A DNA stretch of 64,000 bases, taken from NCBI RefSeq assembly GCF_020252395.1, contig NZ_JADCDB010000001.1:212531-276530 (forward strand). Direction: 5' to 3'. The notes under the pieces are model-generated. The model had not been told where the DNA came from. It ran no database searches and saw only the letters and a list, made by a program, of their open reading frames with translations. Below, piece after piece: positions 1 to 8,009 of the stretch. The position numbers and the translations under genes were made by a program. Position 1 is the stretch's first letter. Every line of letters begins with the position of its first letter. Origin of the DNA: Aestuariivirga sp. Its GTDB lineage: Bacteria > Pseudomonadota > Alphaproteobacteria > Rhizobiales > Aestuariivirgaceae.

Positions 1-488
1 ATCAGGTAGCCGACCAGGCTCGCGGCGATGAAGTTGAACATGATCGTGGTGATCACGATGTGGCTGCCGCGCTTGGCCTGGAGCACGCCGGGGATCCAGG
101 CCCAGAAGGCGCCCATGGCCATGGCAGCGAGGATGGCGAGCGGCAGCAGAATGGGCCATGGCAGAAAATCGAGCCCGAGGCCCACGGCCGCCGCGCCCAC
201 GCCCGCCATGTAGGCCTGGCCTTCGCCCCCGATGTTGAAGAGGCCGGCATGGAAGGCCACGGCCACCGCGAGGCCTGTGAAGACGAAGTTGGTGGCATAG
301 TAGAGCATGTAGCCCCAGCCTTTGAGCGAGCCCAGCGAACCCTGGATCATAATCCACATTGCCTCGAAGGGATTCTCGCCGATGACGAGCACCACGAGGC
401 CGGAGGCGATAAGCGCCACGGCGAGGTTGATGAGCGGGATGAGGCCGGCGTCGACCCAGTTTGGAAGCTCGCCGCGCGCCTGCATCAT
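1..488 (-). CDS. BMP-type ABC transporter permease, N-terminal part (cut by window edge)
   Basis: This is the inner-membrane permease of a nucleoside or simple-sugar uptake system. About 162 residues are visible before the window ends. They contain several hydrophobic helices and the GLFNIGGEGQ stretch typical of permeases that work with BMP-family binding proteins. The ATG overlaps the stop of the upstream ATPase gene as TGATG, so translation is probably coupled; a second ATG follows directly. A second permease gene would be expected beyond the window edge. Substrate cannot be told from what is visible. Confidence 0.85.
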   Translation of the reverse strand, partial: MMQARGELPNWVDAGLIPLINLAVALIASGLVVLVIGENPFEAMWIMIQGSLGSLKGWGYMLYYATNFVFTGLAVAVAFHAGLFNIGGEGQAYMAGVGAAAVGLGLDFLPWPILLPLAILAAMAMGAFWAWIPGVLQAKRGSHIVITTIMFNFIAASLVGYL

Positions 489-2005
489 CACGCGGCATCC
501 TTCGAAACGCCGGCCATGAGGAGGCCGAGCTCGCGCTCGTCCGCGCCCGGCCCGCGCTCGCCCATGACGCGGCCCGCGAACATGACGAGGATGCGGTCCG
601 ACAGCGAGCGGATTTCATCAAGTTCGACGGAGACGAGAAGCACGGCTTTTCCTTCATCGCGCAATTGGATGATGCGCTTGTGGATGTATTCGATGGCGCC
701 GATGTCCACCCCGCGCGTCGGCTGGCCGACGATAAGCAGGTCCGGGTTGGACTTGATCTCGCGCGCGATGATCAGCTTCTGCTGGTTGCCGCCGGAGAAT
801 TTGGAGGACTTGAGCAGCGGGTCCGGCGGGCGGACGTCGAACTCTTCCATCTCGACCTTCGCCCGCGCGATGACCTTGTCGCGGTCGAGGCGGTAACCCT
901 TGCCGAGAGAGTCGAGATGATGCCAGCCGAGGATGGCGCTCTCGGCGGCATCGAAGCTGCCGATGAGGCCGCGGTGCTGGCGGTCCTCCGGCACATGGGC
1001 GAGCCCCTCGGCGCGCACGTGGCGCGGGTCGCCCAATATGCCGATGTCCTTGCCCTCGAAGATCACCTGACCCGACGCGGGGCGTGCAATCCCGGCGATC
1101 ACGTCGAGCAATTCGGACTGGCCATTGCCGGAGACGCCGGCAATGCCGAGGATCTCGCCCTTGCGCAGGGTGAAGGATACATTGTCGACCCGCGGGATGC
1201 CCTTTCGGTCCTTCCAGGTGAGGTTCTTCACCTCGAGCACGGTCTCGCCCGGCTTGGAGGGGCCCTTCTCGACGCGCAGCAGCACGTGGCGGCCGACCAT
1301 CAACTCGGCGAGTTCCTCAACCGTTGTAGCCTTCGTCTCGCGCGTGGCGACCAGCTCGCCGCGGCGCATGACCGAAACGCGGTCGGTGATGGCCATGATC
1401 TCGCGCAGCTTGTGGGTGATGAGGATGACGGTCTTGCCCTGGTCCTTCAGTGTACGGAGGATGCGGAACAGGTGGTCGGCCTCGTCCGGCGTCAGCACGC
1501 CGGTCGGCTCGTCGAGGATCAGGGTCTCGGCGCCCTTGAAGAGCGCTTTGAGGATTTCGACACGCTGCTGCAGGCCGACGGGGAGTTCGCCGACGATGGC
1601 GTCGGGGTCGACCTCGAGCTCATAGTCCTTGGCGAGGCGGGTGAGTTCAGCGCGGGCCCTCGAGAGGGCCGGGCCGATCAGCGTTCCGCCCTCGGCGCCG
1701 ATTACCACGTTCTCCAGGACAGTGAAGGGTTCCACCAGCATGAAGTGCTGGTGGACCATGCCGATGCCGAGCGCGATGGCATCCGATGGAGACTTGATCC
1801 TGACGGGCTTGCCCTTGACGCGGATTTCGCCAGAGTCGGCATGATAGAATCCAAAGAGGATCGACATGAGGGTCGATTTGCCTGCGCCGTTCTCGCCGAT
1901 GATGCCGTGGATGGAGCCGGGCGCGATCGCCAGCGACACGTCCTTGTTGGCATGGACGGAGCCGAAGCGCTTGTCGATCCGGATGAGTTCGATGGCGGGA
2001 GTCAT
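488..2005 (-). CDS. BMP-type ABC transporter ATP-binding protein (duplicated ATPase domains)
   Basis: This 505-residue protein powers the importer and has two fused ABC domains, the usual build for simple-sugar and nucleoside systems. The first domain has a good Walker A (GENGAGKST, residues 37-45) and an LILDEPTG Walker B. The second carries a degenerate Walker A (GVSGNGQSEL, about residue 290) and a good SGGNQQK signature near residue 400, so probably only one site hydrolyses ATP well. It lies between the binding-protein gene and the permease gene in one operon. The family assignment is firm; the substrate (purine nucleoside or sugar) is inference. Confidence 0.92.
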   Translation of the reverse strand: MTPAIELIRIDKRFGSVHANKDVSLAIAPGSIHGIIGENGAGKSTLMSILFGFYHADSGEIRVKGKPVRIKSPSDAIALGIGMVHQHFMLVEPFTVLENVVIGAEGGTLIGPALSRARAELTRLAKDYELEVDPDAIVGELPVGLQQRVEILKALFKGAETLILDEPTGVLTPDEADHLFRILRTLKDQGKTVILITHKLREIMAITDRVSVMRRGELVATRETKATTVEELAELMVGRHVLLRVEKGPSKPGETVLEVKNLTWKDRKGIPRVDNVSFTLRKGEILGIAGVSGNGQSELLDVIAGIARPASGQVIFEGKDIGILGDPRHVRAEGLAHVPEDRQHRGLIGSFDAAESAILGWHHLDSLGKGYRLDRDKVIARAKVEMEEFDVRPPDPLLKSSKFSGGNQQKLIIAREIKSNPDLLIVGQPTRGVDIGAIEYIHKRIIQLRDEGKAVLLVSVELDEIRSLSDRILVMFAGRVMGERGPGADERELGLLMAGVSKDAA

Positions 2006-2069
2006 GCCGTTCCCGTTTCAGCAGGCAGAAATGAGCCGCCTGCCCGGTGGGCAAGCGGCTCGCGCGCAC

Positions 2070-3068
2070 TTACTGCACGGGGCAGGTGTTGTCGGCCGTG
2101 TAATCGTGGACCTTGATGGCGCCGGCGATGATGCCGGCCTTGGCCTTGTCCACGGCGGCCATCATCTCCGGCGTGATCAGCGGCTTGTTGTTGTCGTCCA
2201 TGGCGACGCCCACGCCGTCCTCGGCGAGGCCCAGCGCCTGGACGCCCGGCTTGAAGCCGGCGTTGCCGCCCTTCATCACGTTGTAGACGGCGACGTCCAC
2301 GCGCTTCAGCATGGAGGTGAGGACCTTGCCGGGGTGGAGGTAGTTCTGGTTGGCGTCGACGCCGATGGAGAGAGCGCCGCCGTCAGCCGCAGCCTGCAGC
2401 ACGCCGAGGCCCGTGGCGCCGGCGGCGGCATAGATCACGTCAGCCCCCTGAGCCATCTGGCCCTTGGTGATTTCGCCGCCCTTGACCGGGTCGTTCCAGG
2501 CCGCGCCGGTGTCACCCGTCATGTTCTGGAAGATCACGGCGTCGGGCTTGGCGGCCTTGACCCCTTGAGCATAGCCGCAGCCGAACTTGCGGATCAGCGG
2601 AATGTCCATGCCGCCGACGAAGCCGACCTTGCCGGACTTGGACGCCATGCCAGCCAGGAGGCCGGCGAGATAGGAGCCCTCGTTTTCCTTGAACACGATG
2701 GATTGCACATTGGGCAGGTCCACAACCATGTCGACGATGGCGAACTTGAGGTCCGGATACTCCTTGGCGACCTTCTCGACCGCCGCGGCCTGGGCGAAGC
2801 CCGCCGCGATGATGGGCGAATAGCCCTGGTCGGCAAAGTTGCGGATGGCCTGCTCGCGCTGGGCTTCGTTGGCGATCTCGAACTCGCCATAGGCGATGCC
2901 GGTTTCGGCCTTGAACTTCTCCGCGCCGTTGAACATGCTTTCGTTGAACGACTTGTCGAACTTGCCGCCGATGTCGAACACGATGGCCGGTTTGGACTCA
3001 TCCGCCAGCGCAGCACCTGCGGTGAGGGCGAGGGCCGCGGCGGCGGCCATGAACGAACGTCTGAGCAT
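2070..3068 (-). CDS. BMP family ABC transporter substrate-binding protein
   Basis: This is the periplasmic ligand-binding protein of the importer, 332 residues long. The chosen ATG at 3068 follows a GGGAGA ribosome site and begins an Ala-rich signal peptide of about 21 residues ending at ALA. The mature part starts with KPAIVFDIGGKFDKSFNES, the opening typical of the BMP/PnrA-like family, which binds purine nucleosides and related ligands. It is the first gene of the operon, with 64 bases before the ATPase gene. Frames continuing upstream of the chosen start lack a ribosome site and signal sequence. Confidence 0.92.
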   Translation of the reverse strand: MLRRSFMAAAAALALTAGAALADESKPAIVFDIGGKFDKSFNESMFNGAEKFKAETGIAYGEFEIANEAQREQAIRNFADQGYSPIIAAGFAQAAAVEKVAKEYPDLKFAIVDMVVDLPNVQSIVFKENEGSYLAGLLAGMASKSGKVGFVGGMDIPLIRKFGCGYAQGVKAAKPDAVIFQNMTGDTGAAWNDPVKGGEITKGQMAQGADVIYAAAGATGLGVLQAAADGGALSIGVDANQNYLHPGKVLTSMLKRVDVAVYNVMKGGNAGFKPGVQALGLAEDGVGVAMDDNNKPLITPEMMAAVDKAKAGIIAGAIKVHDYTADNTCPVQ

Positions 3069-3183
3069 TGTCGTCTCCCTGTTGTGGTCTTGCCGCGATC
3101 TAATCACAACCTGCCTGAGGGCGCGATTGCAATCTTGGTGGGCCGATCAAATCACCCGCCCCGCCCCCCGGTCAAGCGGGCGG

Positions 3184-3212
3184 CTTGAAAGCCGGGAGCG
3201 GGCTTCTCATAT
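3184..3212 (+). promoter_or_regulatory. Sigma-32 (RpoH)-like promoter of hsp20
   Basis: CTTGAAA at 3184-3190, a 14-base spacer, then TCTCATAT at 3205-3212. This fits the heat-shock sigma consensus CTTGAAA-N11..16-CCCCATnT, with the -35 perfect and the -10 at six of eight. The predicted start near 3219 leaves a leader of about 60 bases before hsp20. Confidence 0.6.
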
Positions 3213-3218
3213 GACGGT

Positions 3219-3279
3219 GGCCGCTGAGAATGCCGCGTCCGGGTTCCAGCGGAGTGCTGCTTCACGAGGGCAAACCGAA
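3219..3279 (+). promoter_or_regulatory. ROSE-like RNA thermometer in the hsp20 leader
   Basis: The last hairpin of the leader (3255-3272) pairs CUGCU at 3257-3261 with the Shine-Dalgarno AGGG at 3267-3270 and leaves one G bulged. This is the hallmark of ROSE elements, in which a U(U/C)GCU-like strand with a bulged G masks the ribosome site at low temperature. A second stem (CCGCTG with CAGCGG) encloses the upstream part. The Shine-Dalgarno lies 9 bases before the ATG at 3280. The pairing was read by hand and not folded by software. Confidence 0.55.
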
Positions 3280-3702
3280 ATGAAAAGTCTGTCTGTTTTT
3301 TCGTCCCCCCTGCTGCTCGGCTTCGACGAGCTTGAGCGGATGCTCGACCGGGCCACCAAGACCGGCGGGGACGGCTACCCACCCTACAATATCGAGAGGC
3401 TCCCAAAGGCGGAGGGCGAGGCCGAGCGGCTGCGCATCACGCTCGCCGTCGCGGGCTTTGCGCGCGACGAGCTGGACGTGACGGTCGAGGAGAACCAGCT
3501 GGTGATCCGCGGCCGCCAGAAGGAGGAGGACGGCAAGGCCTATCTGCACCGCGGCATTGCGGCCCGCCAGTTCCAGCGGGCTTTCGTGCTGGCGGACGGG
3601 ATGGAGGTGACCGGAGCCAGGCTGGAGAACGGCCTGCTCGAACTTCACCTCGAACGGCCCGAACCGCGGCGGGTGGTCCGCCGTATCCAGATTGGAGGGT
3701 GA
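3280..3702 (+). CDS. Hsp20 family small heat-shock protein
   Basis: This is a 140-residue ATP-independent chaperone that holds unfolding proteins. The alpha-crystallin domain covers about residues 40-135, with LRITLAVAGFARDELDVTV and an ENGLLELHLER strand near the end. The start at 3280 is set by the GAGGG ribosome site and the MKSLSVFSSPLLLGFDELE opening typical of rhizobial small heat-shock proteins. A C-terminal IxI-like motif (RRIQIGG) is present. A sigma-32-like promoter and a ROSE-like thermometer precede it, and a DUF1150 gene follows 4 bases after its stop. Confidence 0.93.
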   Translation: MKSLSVFSSPLLLGFDELERMLDRATKTGGDGYPPYNIERLPKAEGEAERLRITLAVAGFARDELDVTVEENQLVIRGRQKEEDGKAYLHRGIAARQFQRAFVLADGMEVTGARLENGLLELHLERPEPRRVVRRIQIGG

Positions 3703-3706
3703 TGTC

Positions 3707-3976
3707 ATGGACCTGAAGAAAACCGACTTGAAGAAATCCGTCGATCTGACGCCCCAGGACTTGGCTTTGCTGGGCGACGGCGACCTCGGATACATCCGTG
3801 AAATCGCGGTCAATGAAGCCCAGCGGCTGCTGGGCTCGCAGACCAGCGTTTCGCCTAAGTCGAAGCTGTTCTGCCTCTACAATGCCGACGGCACCCCGGT
3901 GTCGATTTCCGGCTCGCGGGAAGCGGCCCTGGGCAGCGCCTTCGAACACGAGCTGATGGCAATGAGCGTGCACTGA
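3707..3976 (+). CDS. DUF1150 family small protein
   Basis: This is an 89-residue protein of the DUF1150 family, which is often found directly after hsp20 genes in Hyphomicrobiales. The opening is MDLKKTDLKKSVDL, followed by a conserved core (YIREIAVNEAQRLLG) and a short C-terminal region. The start at 3707 is preceded by GGAGGGTGA, which overlaps the hsp20 stop. It is co-transcribed with hsp20 and ends in a strong terminator, so it is probably part of the heat-shock response. Its biochemical role is unknown. Confidence 0.88.
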   Translation: MDLKKTDLKKSVDLTPQDLALLGDGDLGYIREIAVNEAQRLLGSQTSVSPKSKLFCLYNADGTPVSISGSREAALGSAFEHELMAMSVH

Positions 3977-4002
3977 GGGCGCGGTTTACGGCTGAATGCG
4001 GG

Positions 4003-4033
4003 GGCCCCGGCGAAAGACCGGGGCCATTTTTTA
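4003..4033 (+). terminator. Rho-independent terminator of the hsp20-DUF1150 unit
   Basis: An eight-base-pair stem, GGCCCCGG with CCGGGGCC, has the loop CGAAAGA and is followed by ATTTTTT. It lies 26 bases after the DUF1150 stop. Confidence 0.9.
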
Positions 4034-4041
4034 TCCTGCAT

Positions 4042-4134
4042 CAGGAATTTTTCTCTTGACTTTGTTCCGGTTATGTTCTATATGTCCTGCAACGTGCCTG
4101 CTGCTGATTGACATTGTGAAAGATTTCCCGGGAC
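4042..4134 (+). repeat. Dispersed element copy A: rRNA-leader-like promoter plus boxA-like sequence
   Basis: The element holds TTGACT at 4056-4061, a 17-base spacer and TATATG at 4079-4084. Then come ACGTGC and TGCTGATTGACA (4102-4113) followed by TTGTGAA. The last part resembles the boxA antitermination sequence (E. coli TGCTCTTTAACA) and the TGACATTGTGAA found in rhizobial rRNA leaders. A diverged copy lies at 51834-51934. No rRNA, tRNA or plus-strand gene follows, so the transcript would run against the ptsN operon. Confidence 0.6.
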
Positions 4135-4343
4135 GGCGCGCCAAAGTCTATCCCGGATGACCCCTCCCCCCTGGCCCCAAGGCCGAGGTGCGAGCCGGGG
4201 GACCCTCTTGCGGCGAGGAGGGGGTGGTGGGACTCCATCAGACCGTCAACCCAACCATCTGGGACGCTACACTTTCGCCGGGATGACGAGCTCGTAGAGG
4301 GAGGGCTTGTTGCGGATGCTGATCGGAGGTGCCGGACAGACTC
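4135..4343. other. Intergenic stretch without a recognised gene
   Basis: This is a GC-rich spacer between the rRNA-leader-like element and the end of ptsN. It contains purine/pyrimidine tracts (CCCCTCCCCCC with GAGGAGGGGG) that may pair. I see no reading frame with a ribosome site or familiar protein sequence. Confidence 0.6.
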
Positions 4344-4823
4344 TCAGGCCGCCGAGGCGGACTTGGGGTTGGCGGCGGGTTCAGTGAGGATGGCGTAGAG
4401 GCCTTGCGGGTCATCCGTGCCGCGCAGCTTGGCGACCACGGCGGGGTCGCGCAGCACGCGGGAGATCTTGGCGAGCGCCTTGAGGTGGTCGGCGCCGGCA
4501 TCCTCCGGCGCCAAGAGCACGAAGACGAGGTCGACCGGCTGGCCGTCGACCGACTCGAAGTCCACCGGCTGGGCAAGCCGGGCGAACAGGCCATAGACGC
4601 GGCTGATCGAGGGCAATTTGCCGTGCGGGATGGCGATGCCCTGGCCGATGCCGGTGGAGCCCAGCTTCTCGCGCTTCAGGAGCGTTTCGAAGATCACCCG
4701 GTGGTCGACCGCCACCTGGGCGGCGAGCGCCTGGGACAGCTCCTGCAGCAGCTGCTTCTTGTTCGGGGCCTTGAGGCTCGCCAGAACGGACTGCCTGTCG
4801 ATCAGGGAATCGAGGGTCATCAT
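4344..4823 (-). CDS. ptsN: PTS IIA-like nitrogen regulatory protein PtsN (EIIA-Ntr)
   Basis: This 159-residue protein is the phosphate acceptor of the nitrogen-related phosphotransferase system and a regulator of potassium and nitrogen metabolism. It is a single EIIA domain. The phosphorylated histidine is His67 in GIAIPHGKL. It is the last gene of the rpoN-hpf-ptsN order that is conserved across proteobacteria, 30 bases after hpf. Two ATG codons stand in tandem at the start; the first is used here. The C-terminus has a short Ala/Ser tail. Confidence 0.95.
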   Translation of the reverse strand: MMTLDSLIDRQSVLASLKAPNKKQLLQELSQALAAQVAVDHRVIFETLLKREKLGSTGIGQGIAIPHGKLPSISRVYGLFARLAQPVDFESVDGQPVDLVFVLLAPEDAGADHLKALAKISRVLRDPAVVAKLRGTDDPQGLYAILTEPAANPKSASAA

Positions 4824-4853
4824 GTCGGGTCAGGTCCCCGTGAAGGTCGCGTG

Positions 4854-5423
4854 TCAGGCCGCCGGCTTGGGATCGACCCAGCCGATGTTACCGTCAGGAC
4901 GCCGGTAGACGAGATTGAGCCCGCCATGGCCGCCGTTGCGGAACAGCAGGAACGGCTGGGTGGAAATGTCGAGCTGCATGACCGCCTCGCCCACCGAGAG
5001 TTCCGGCAGCTTCAGCCCGGTTTCGGCGACGACCGCGGGGTGCTCGCCCTGCGCATCATGCTCGTCCGAGGCGGGCTCGATGACATAGCTCTGGGCTTCG
5101 AACTGGCGCACCGGCTCGCGGCGCTTGCGGTGGTGGTCCTTGAGGCGCTGCTTGTAGCGGCGGAGTTGCTTTTCGAGATGTGCGGCCGCCTCATCGAAGC
5201 TGGGGTGCGCCTCGGCCCCTTTGCCCTCGGCCTGCAGCACCAAGCCCGTGGCGAGGTGAAGCGCAATGTCGGTGAGGAAGAAAGCCCGCTGCTTCTCCAA
5301 GGTCACATTGGCGTGAACGGCGCCGTCGAAATACTTCTGCTGGAGGTTGCCGAGGCGGGTTTCGATGTGCTCGCGCAAGGCATCGCCCACATCGAGGTTC
5401 TTTCCGGTGGTTTTGATCTGCAT
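4854..5423 (-). CDS. hpf: Ribosome hibernation promoting factor, long form
   Basis: This 189-residue protein dimerises 70S ribosomes in stationary phase. The N-terminal S30AE domain (about residues 1-100) is followed by a basic linker (KQRLKDHHRKRR). A C-terminal dimerisation domain ends with GGLNLVYRRPDGNIGWVDP, which marks the long form rather than short HPF or YfiA. It lies between rpoN and ptsN. A separate promoter is likely because 188 bases separate it from rpoN. Confidence 0.95.
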   Translation of the reverse strand: MQIKTTGKNLDVGDALREHIETRLGNLQQKYFDGAVHANVTLEKQRAFFLTDIALHLATGLVLQAEGKGAEAHPSFDEAAAHLEKQLRRYKQRLKDHHRKRREPVRQFEAQSYVIEPASDEHDAQGEHPAVVAETGLKLPELSVGEAVMQLDISTQPFLLFRNGGHGGLNLVYRRPDGNIGWVDPKPAA

Positions 5424-5458
5424 GGCCGTCGCAAATATCCCTGCTTCGCCCTGTGCTA

Positions 5459-5487
5459 CACATGGGCGCGTTTGGCTGACACGTCAA
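5459..5487 (-). promoter_or_regulatory. Possible housekeeping promoter of hpf-ptsN
   Basis: Reading on the minus strand, TTGACG (5487-5482) and CATGTG (5464-5459) are separated by 17 bases, about 36 bases before the hpf ATG. The -35 is good but the -10 is weak. Confidence 0.4.
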
Positions 5488-5611
5488 CTGTCCGGCGAAT
5501 CCGAAACGCAGTTGTGTTCCGCTTCGCGCGAACTGCGTGCGAGGCCCCCTCCCCTGGGGTCTTGTTGCGAAGCGGGCGGAACCTAGTCGAGGGCGGAGGC
5601 CCCGTCAAACC

Positions 5612-7126
5612 CTATTGGGGGCCTTGTACCCGGGCCTCGCGGCGGCGCCGGACGGAAGATGGAATCCCAAGGCTTTCCCGGTACTTGGCAACCGTGCGGC
5701 GGGCGATGTCGATGCCCGAAGCCTTCAATTTATCGACGATCGTGTCATCCGAGAGCACGTTCTGCCCCTCCTCCGCGATCAACTCCCTGATGCGGTGGCG
5801 GACGGCCTCCGCCGAGTGGGCATCGCCGTTCGAATCGGAGGAAGCGATGGCGGTGGTGAAAAAATACTTTAACTCGAAGATGCCGCGGGGTGTGGCCATG
5901 TATTTATTGGAGGTGACGCGGCTGACGGTCGATTCATGCATCTCGATCGCATCGGCCACGGTGCGCAGGTTGAGGGGGCGGAGATGCTGGACGCCGAGGA
6001 GCAGGAAGGCGTCCTGCTGGCGGACGATCTCGCGCGCCACCTTGAGGATGGTTCTGGCGCGCTGGTCGAGGCTTTTCACCAGCCAGGTGGCATTGGCCTG
6101 GCACTCGGAGAGGTAGACCTTGTCCTCGCTCCTTTGGGCGTTGGCGGAGACGCGGGCGAGGTACTGGTGGTTGATGAGCACGCGCGGCAGCGTTTCGGTG
6201 TTGAGTTCGACGATCCATGCGCCTTCGGGCGAGGGGCGCACGATGACGTCGGGGATCACCGGCTGCACCGGCTCCGCCCCGAAGGCATGGCCGGGCTTGG
6301 GGTCGAGCGCGCGCAGCTCGGCCACCATGTCCTTCAAATCTTCGAGATTGACGCGGCAGAGGATCTTCAATGCCGCATAGTCGCGCTTCGCCACCAGGTC
6401 GAGATGGCCGACGAGGATGGCCATGGCGGGGTCGAAGCGGTCACGTTCCTTGAGCTGCAGGGTGAGGCATTCCCTCAGGTCGCGCGCGAAGACGCCGGGC
6501 GGATCGCAGGACTGGAGCTTGGCCAGCACCGCCTCGACATGGGCAGTGGAGGCGCCCAGCGTTTCGGCCATGGAAGGAACATCGGCGGCGAGGTAGCCGG
6601 CCTCGTTGAGGCTGCCGATCAGGTGCTGGCCGATGAGCTGCTCGGCCGCGCCGGCGAGCAGCAGGTGCATCTGGCCGGTGAGGTGCTCGGCGAGCGTCGG
6701 CTGGCGCGTCAGCGTGGCGCCGAAGTCGAGACCTTCCGCATCGAGCGAGAGCGCGCCCTGGGGCCTGAGCGACGACCAGCCGGAATCGGGCGGCGGGGCC
6801 GCCTGGCCGCGGTTCGCCGCATCGGCGCGGGATTCGTGGGTATAGACATTCTCCAGCTCGGTATCGAGCGTCCTCAGCCGCTCCTCGGCAGCGCTGTTGG
6901 AAGCCAGCGCCGTGACCATGTCGGTCTGGGCCTCGGCGGGTTCGGGGGATTTCTGGACCTCGGCGCGTTCGTCACGCTCCAGGAGCGGGTTCCGCTCCAG
7001 CTCCTGGTCGACGAAGGCCTGCAGCTCGAGATTGGACATTTGCAGCAGCTTGATGGCCTGCTGCAGCTGCGGGGTCATCACCAGGGACTGGCCCTGGCGG
7101 AGGTCGAGCCGCTGGTTCAGCGCCAT
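5612..7126 (-). CDS. rpoN: RNA polymerase sigma-54 factor RpoN
   Basis: This is a 504-residue alternative sigma factor that directs RNA polymerase to -24/-12 promoters and needs enhancer-binding activators. Region I is glutamine- and leucine-rich at residues 1-55 (LRQGQSLVMTPQLQQAIKLL). The core-binding domain fills the middle. The RpoN box ARRTVAKYRE is intact at residues 475-484, 20 residues from the end. It follows lptB by 15 bases and precedes hpf and ptsN, the usual order. The length is normal for the family. Confidence 0.97.
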   Translation of the reverse strand: MALNQRLDLRQGQSLVMTPQLQQAIKLLQMSNLELQAFVDQELERNPLLERDERAEVQKSPEPAEAQTDMVTALASNSAAEERLRTLDTELENVYTHESRADAANRGQAAPPPDSGWSSLRPQGALSLDAEGLDFGATLTRQPTLAEHLTGQMHLLLAGAAEQLIGQHLIGSLNEAGYLAADVPSMAETLGASTAHVEAVLAKLQSCDPPGVFARDLRECLTLQLKERDRFDPAMAILVGHLDLVAKRDYAALKILCRVNLEDLKDMVAELRALDPKPGHAFGAEPVQPVIPDVIVRPSPEGAWIVELNTETLPRVLINHQYLARVSANAQRSEDKVYLSECQANATWLVKSLDQRARTILKVAREIVRQQDAFLLLGVQHLRPLNLRTVADAIEMHESTVSRVTSNKYMATPRGIFELKYFFTTAIASSDSNGDAHSAEAVRHRIRELIAEEGQNVLSDDTIVDKLKASGIDIARRTVAKYRESLGIPSSVRRRREARVQGPQ

Positions 7127-7141
7127 GCCGGGGGCGCCCCC

Positions 7142-7984
7142 TTAGAGGGTGAAATCGGCGCCAAGGTAATAGCGCCGGACGTCCGGGTGGGAGACGATCT
7201 CCTGTGGCGAGCCCTCGGTCAGGACCTGACCCTCATGGATGATGAGAGCGGTGTCGATGAGCTCAAGGGTTTCGCGGACGTTGTGATCCGTAACAAGCAC
7301 CCCGATTCCCCGAGAGGTGAGCTGTCGCACCAGGCGGCGAATATCACCGATCGCAATCGGATCAATTCCGGCGAAGGGCTCGTCAAGAAGCATGAACTCT
7401 GGGTCGGCGGCAAGGGCGCGGGCGATTTCCACGCGGCGGCGCTCGCCGCCAGAAAGCGCAACAGCCGGTGAATTCCGGATCTCGGCGATGGAGAACTCAT
7501 CGAGCAACTCGCGCAACTTACTTTCGCGCTTCTGCTTGGAGCCCTCGGTCAGCTCCAGCACCGCGAGAATATTTTCCTCCACCGTGAGGCCGCGGAAGAT
7601 CGAGCTTTCCTGCGCCAGATATCCGATGCCCAGCCGCGCCCGGCGGTACATGGGCAGATGCGCGATATCGGCGCCGTCAAGGCTGATCCGGCCGCTGTCG
7701 GCGGCAATGAGCCCGGTGATCATGTAGAACACCGTGGTCTTGCCGGCGCCATTGGGTCCCAGAAGTCCCACAGCTTCACCGCGCCTGACGGACAGAGAGA
7801 CATCCCGCACCACGGGCCGCCGCTTGTAGGACTTTCTCAGTCCCTCCACCACGAGGCCCGGGCGCTCCAGGGAGGCTGCGGCTCTGCCGCCCGTCTGCGG
7901 AAGCTGTGCCCGCCGGGGCGCTGTTGCCTTTGCCAGCCTGCCTGCCACTGCGTCTTCGTCACGCGCCACGGGAGTGTCCACCAA
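7142..7984 (-). CDS. lptB: LPS export ABC transporter ATP-binding protein LptB
   Basis: This 280-residue cytoplasmic ATPase drives lipopolysaccharide from the inner membrane to the outer membrane with LptF and LptG, which are not in this window. Walker A is GPNGAGKTT (residues 76-84), the signature is LSGGERRRVEIARALA near 180, and Walker B is LLDEPFAGID. A non-conserved extension of about 42 residues precedes the ABC domain, as in many Hyphomicrobiales LptB proteins, so a later start is possible. It lies between lptA and rpoN. Confidence 0.95.
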   Translation of the reverse strand: MVDTPVARDEDAVAGRLAKATAPRRAQLPQTGGRAAASLERPGLVVEGLRKSYKRRPVVRDVSLSVRRGEAVGLLGPNGAGKTTVFYMITGLIAADSGRISLDGADIAHLPMYRRARLGIGYLAQESSIFRGLTVEENILAVLELTEGSKQKRESKLRELLDEFSIAEIRNSPAVALSGGERRRVEIARALAADPEFMLLDEPFAGIDPIAIGDIRRLVRQLTSRGIGVLVTDHNVRETLELIDTALIIHEGQVLTEGSPQEIVSHPDVRRYYLGADFTL

Positions 7985-8009
7985 TAGGTTTAATTTTGGA
8001 TGAAAATGA

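Noticed and set aside
461..2116. Long open frame on the plus strand opposite the ABC ATPase gene
   Set aside because: GC-rich third positions leave the antisense frame open. The protein is Asp/Ala/Arg-rich with no recognisable domain, and the opposite strand encodes a clear ATPase.
4264..4330. Minus-strand stretch reading SLYELVIPAK, which looked like the end of a protein
   Set aside because: No start or upstream coding frame joins it, and VIPAK-type peptides are a common translation artefact of intergenic repeats.
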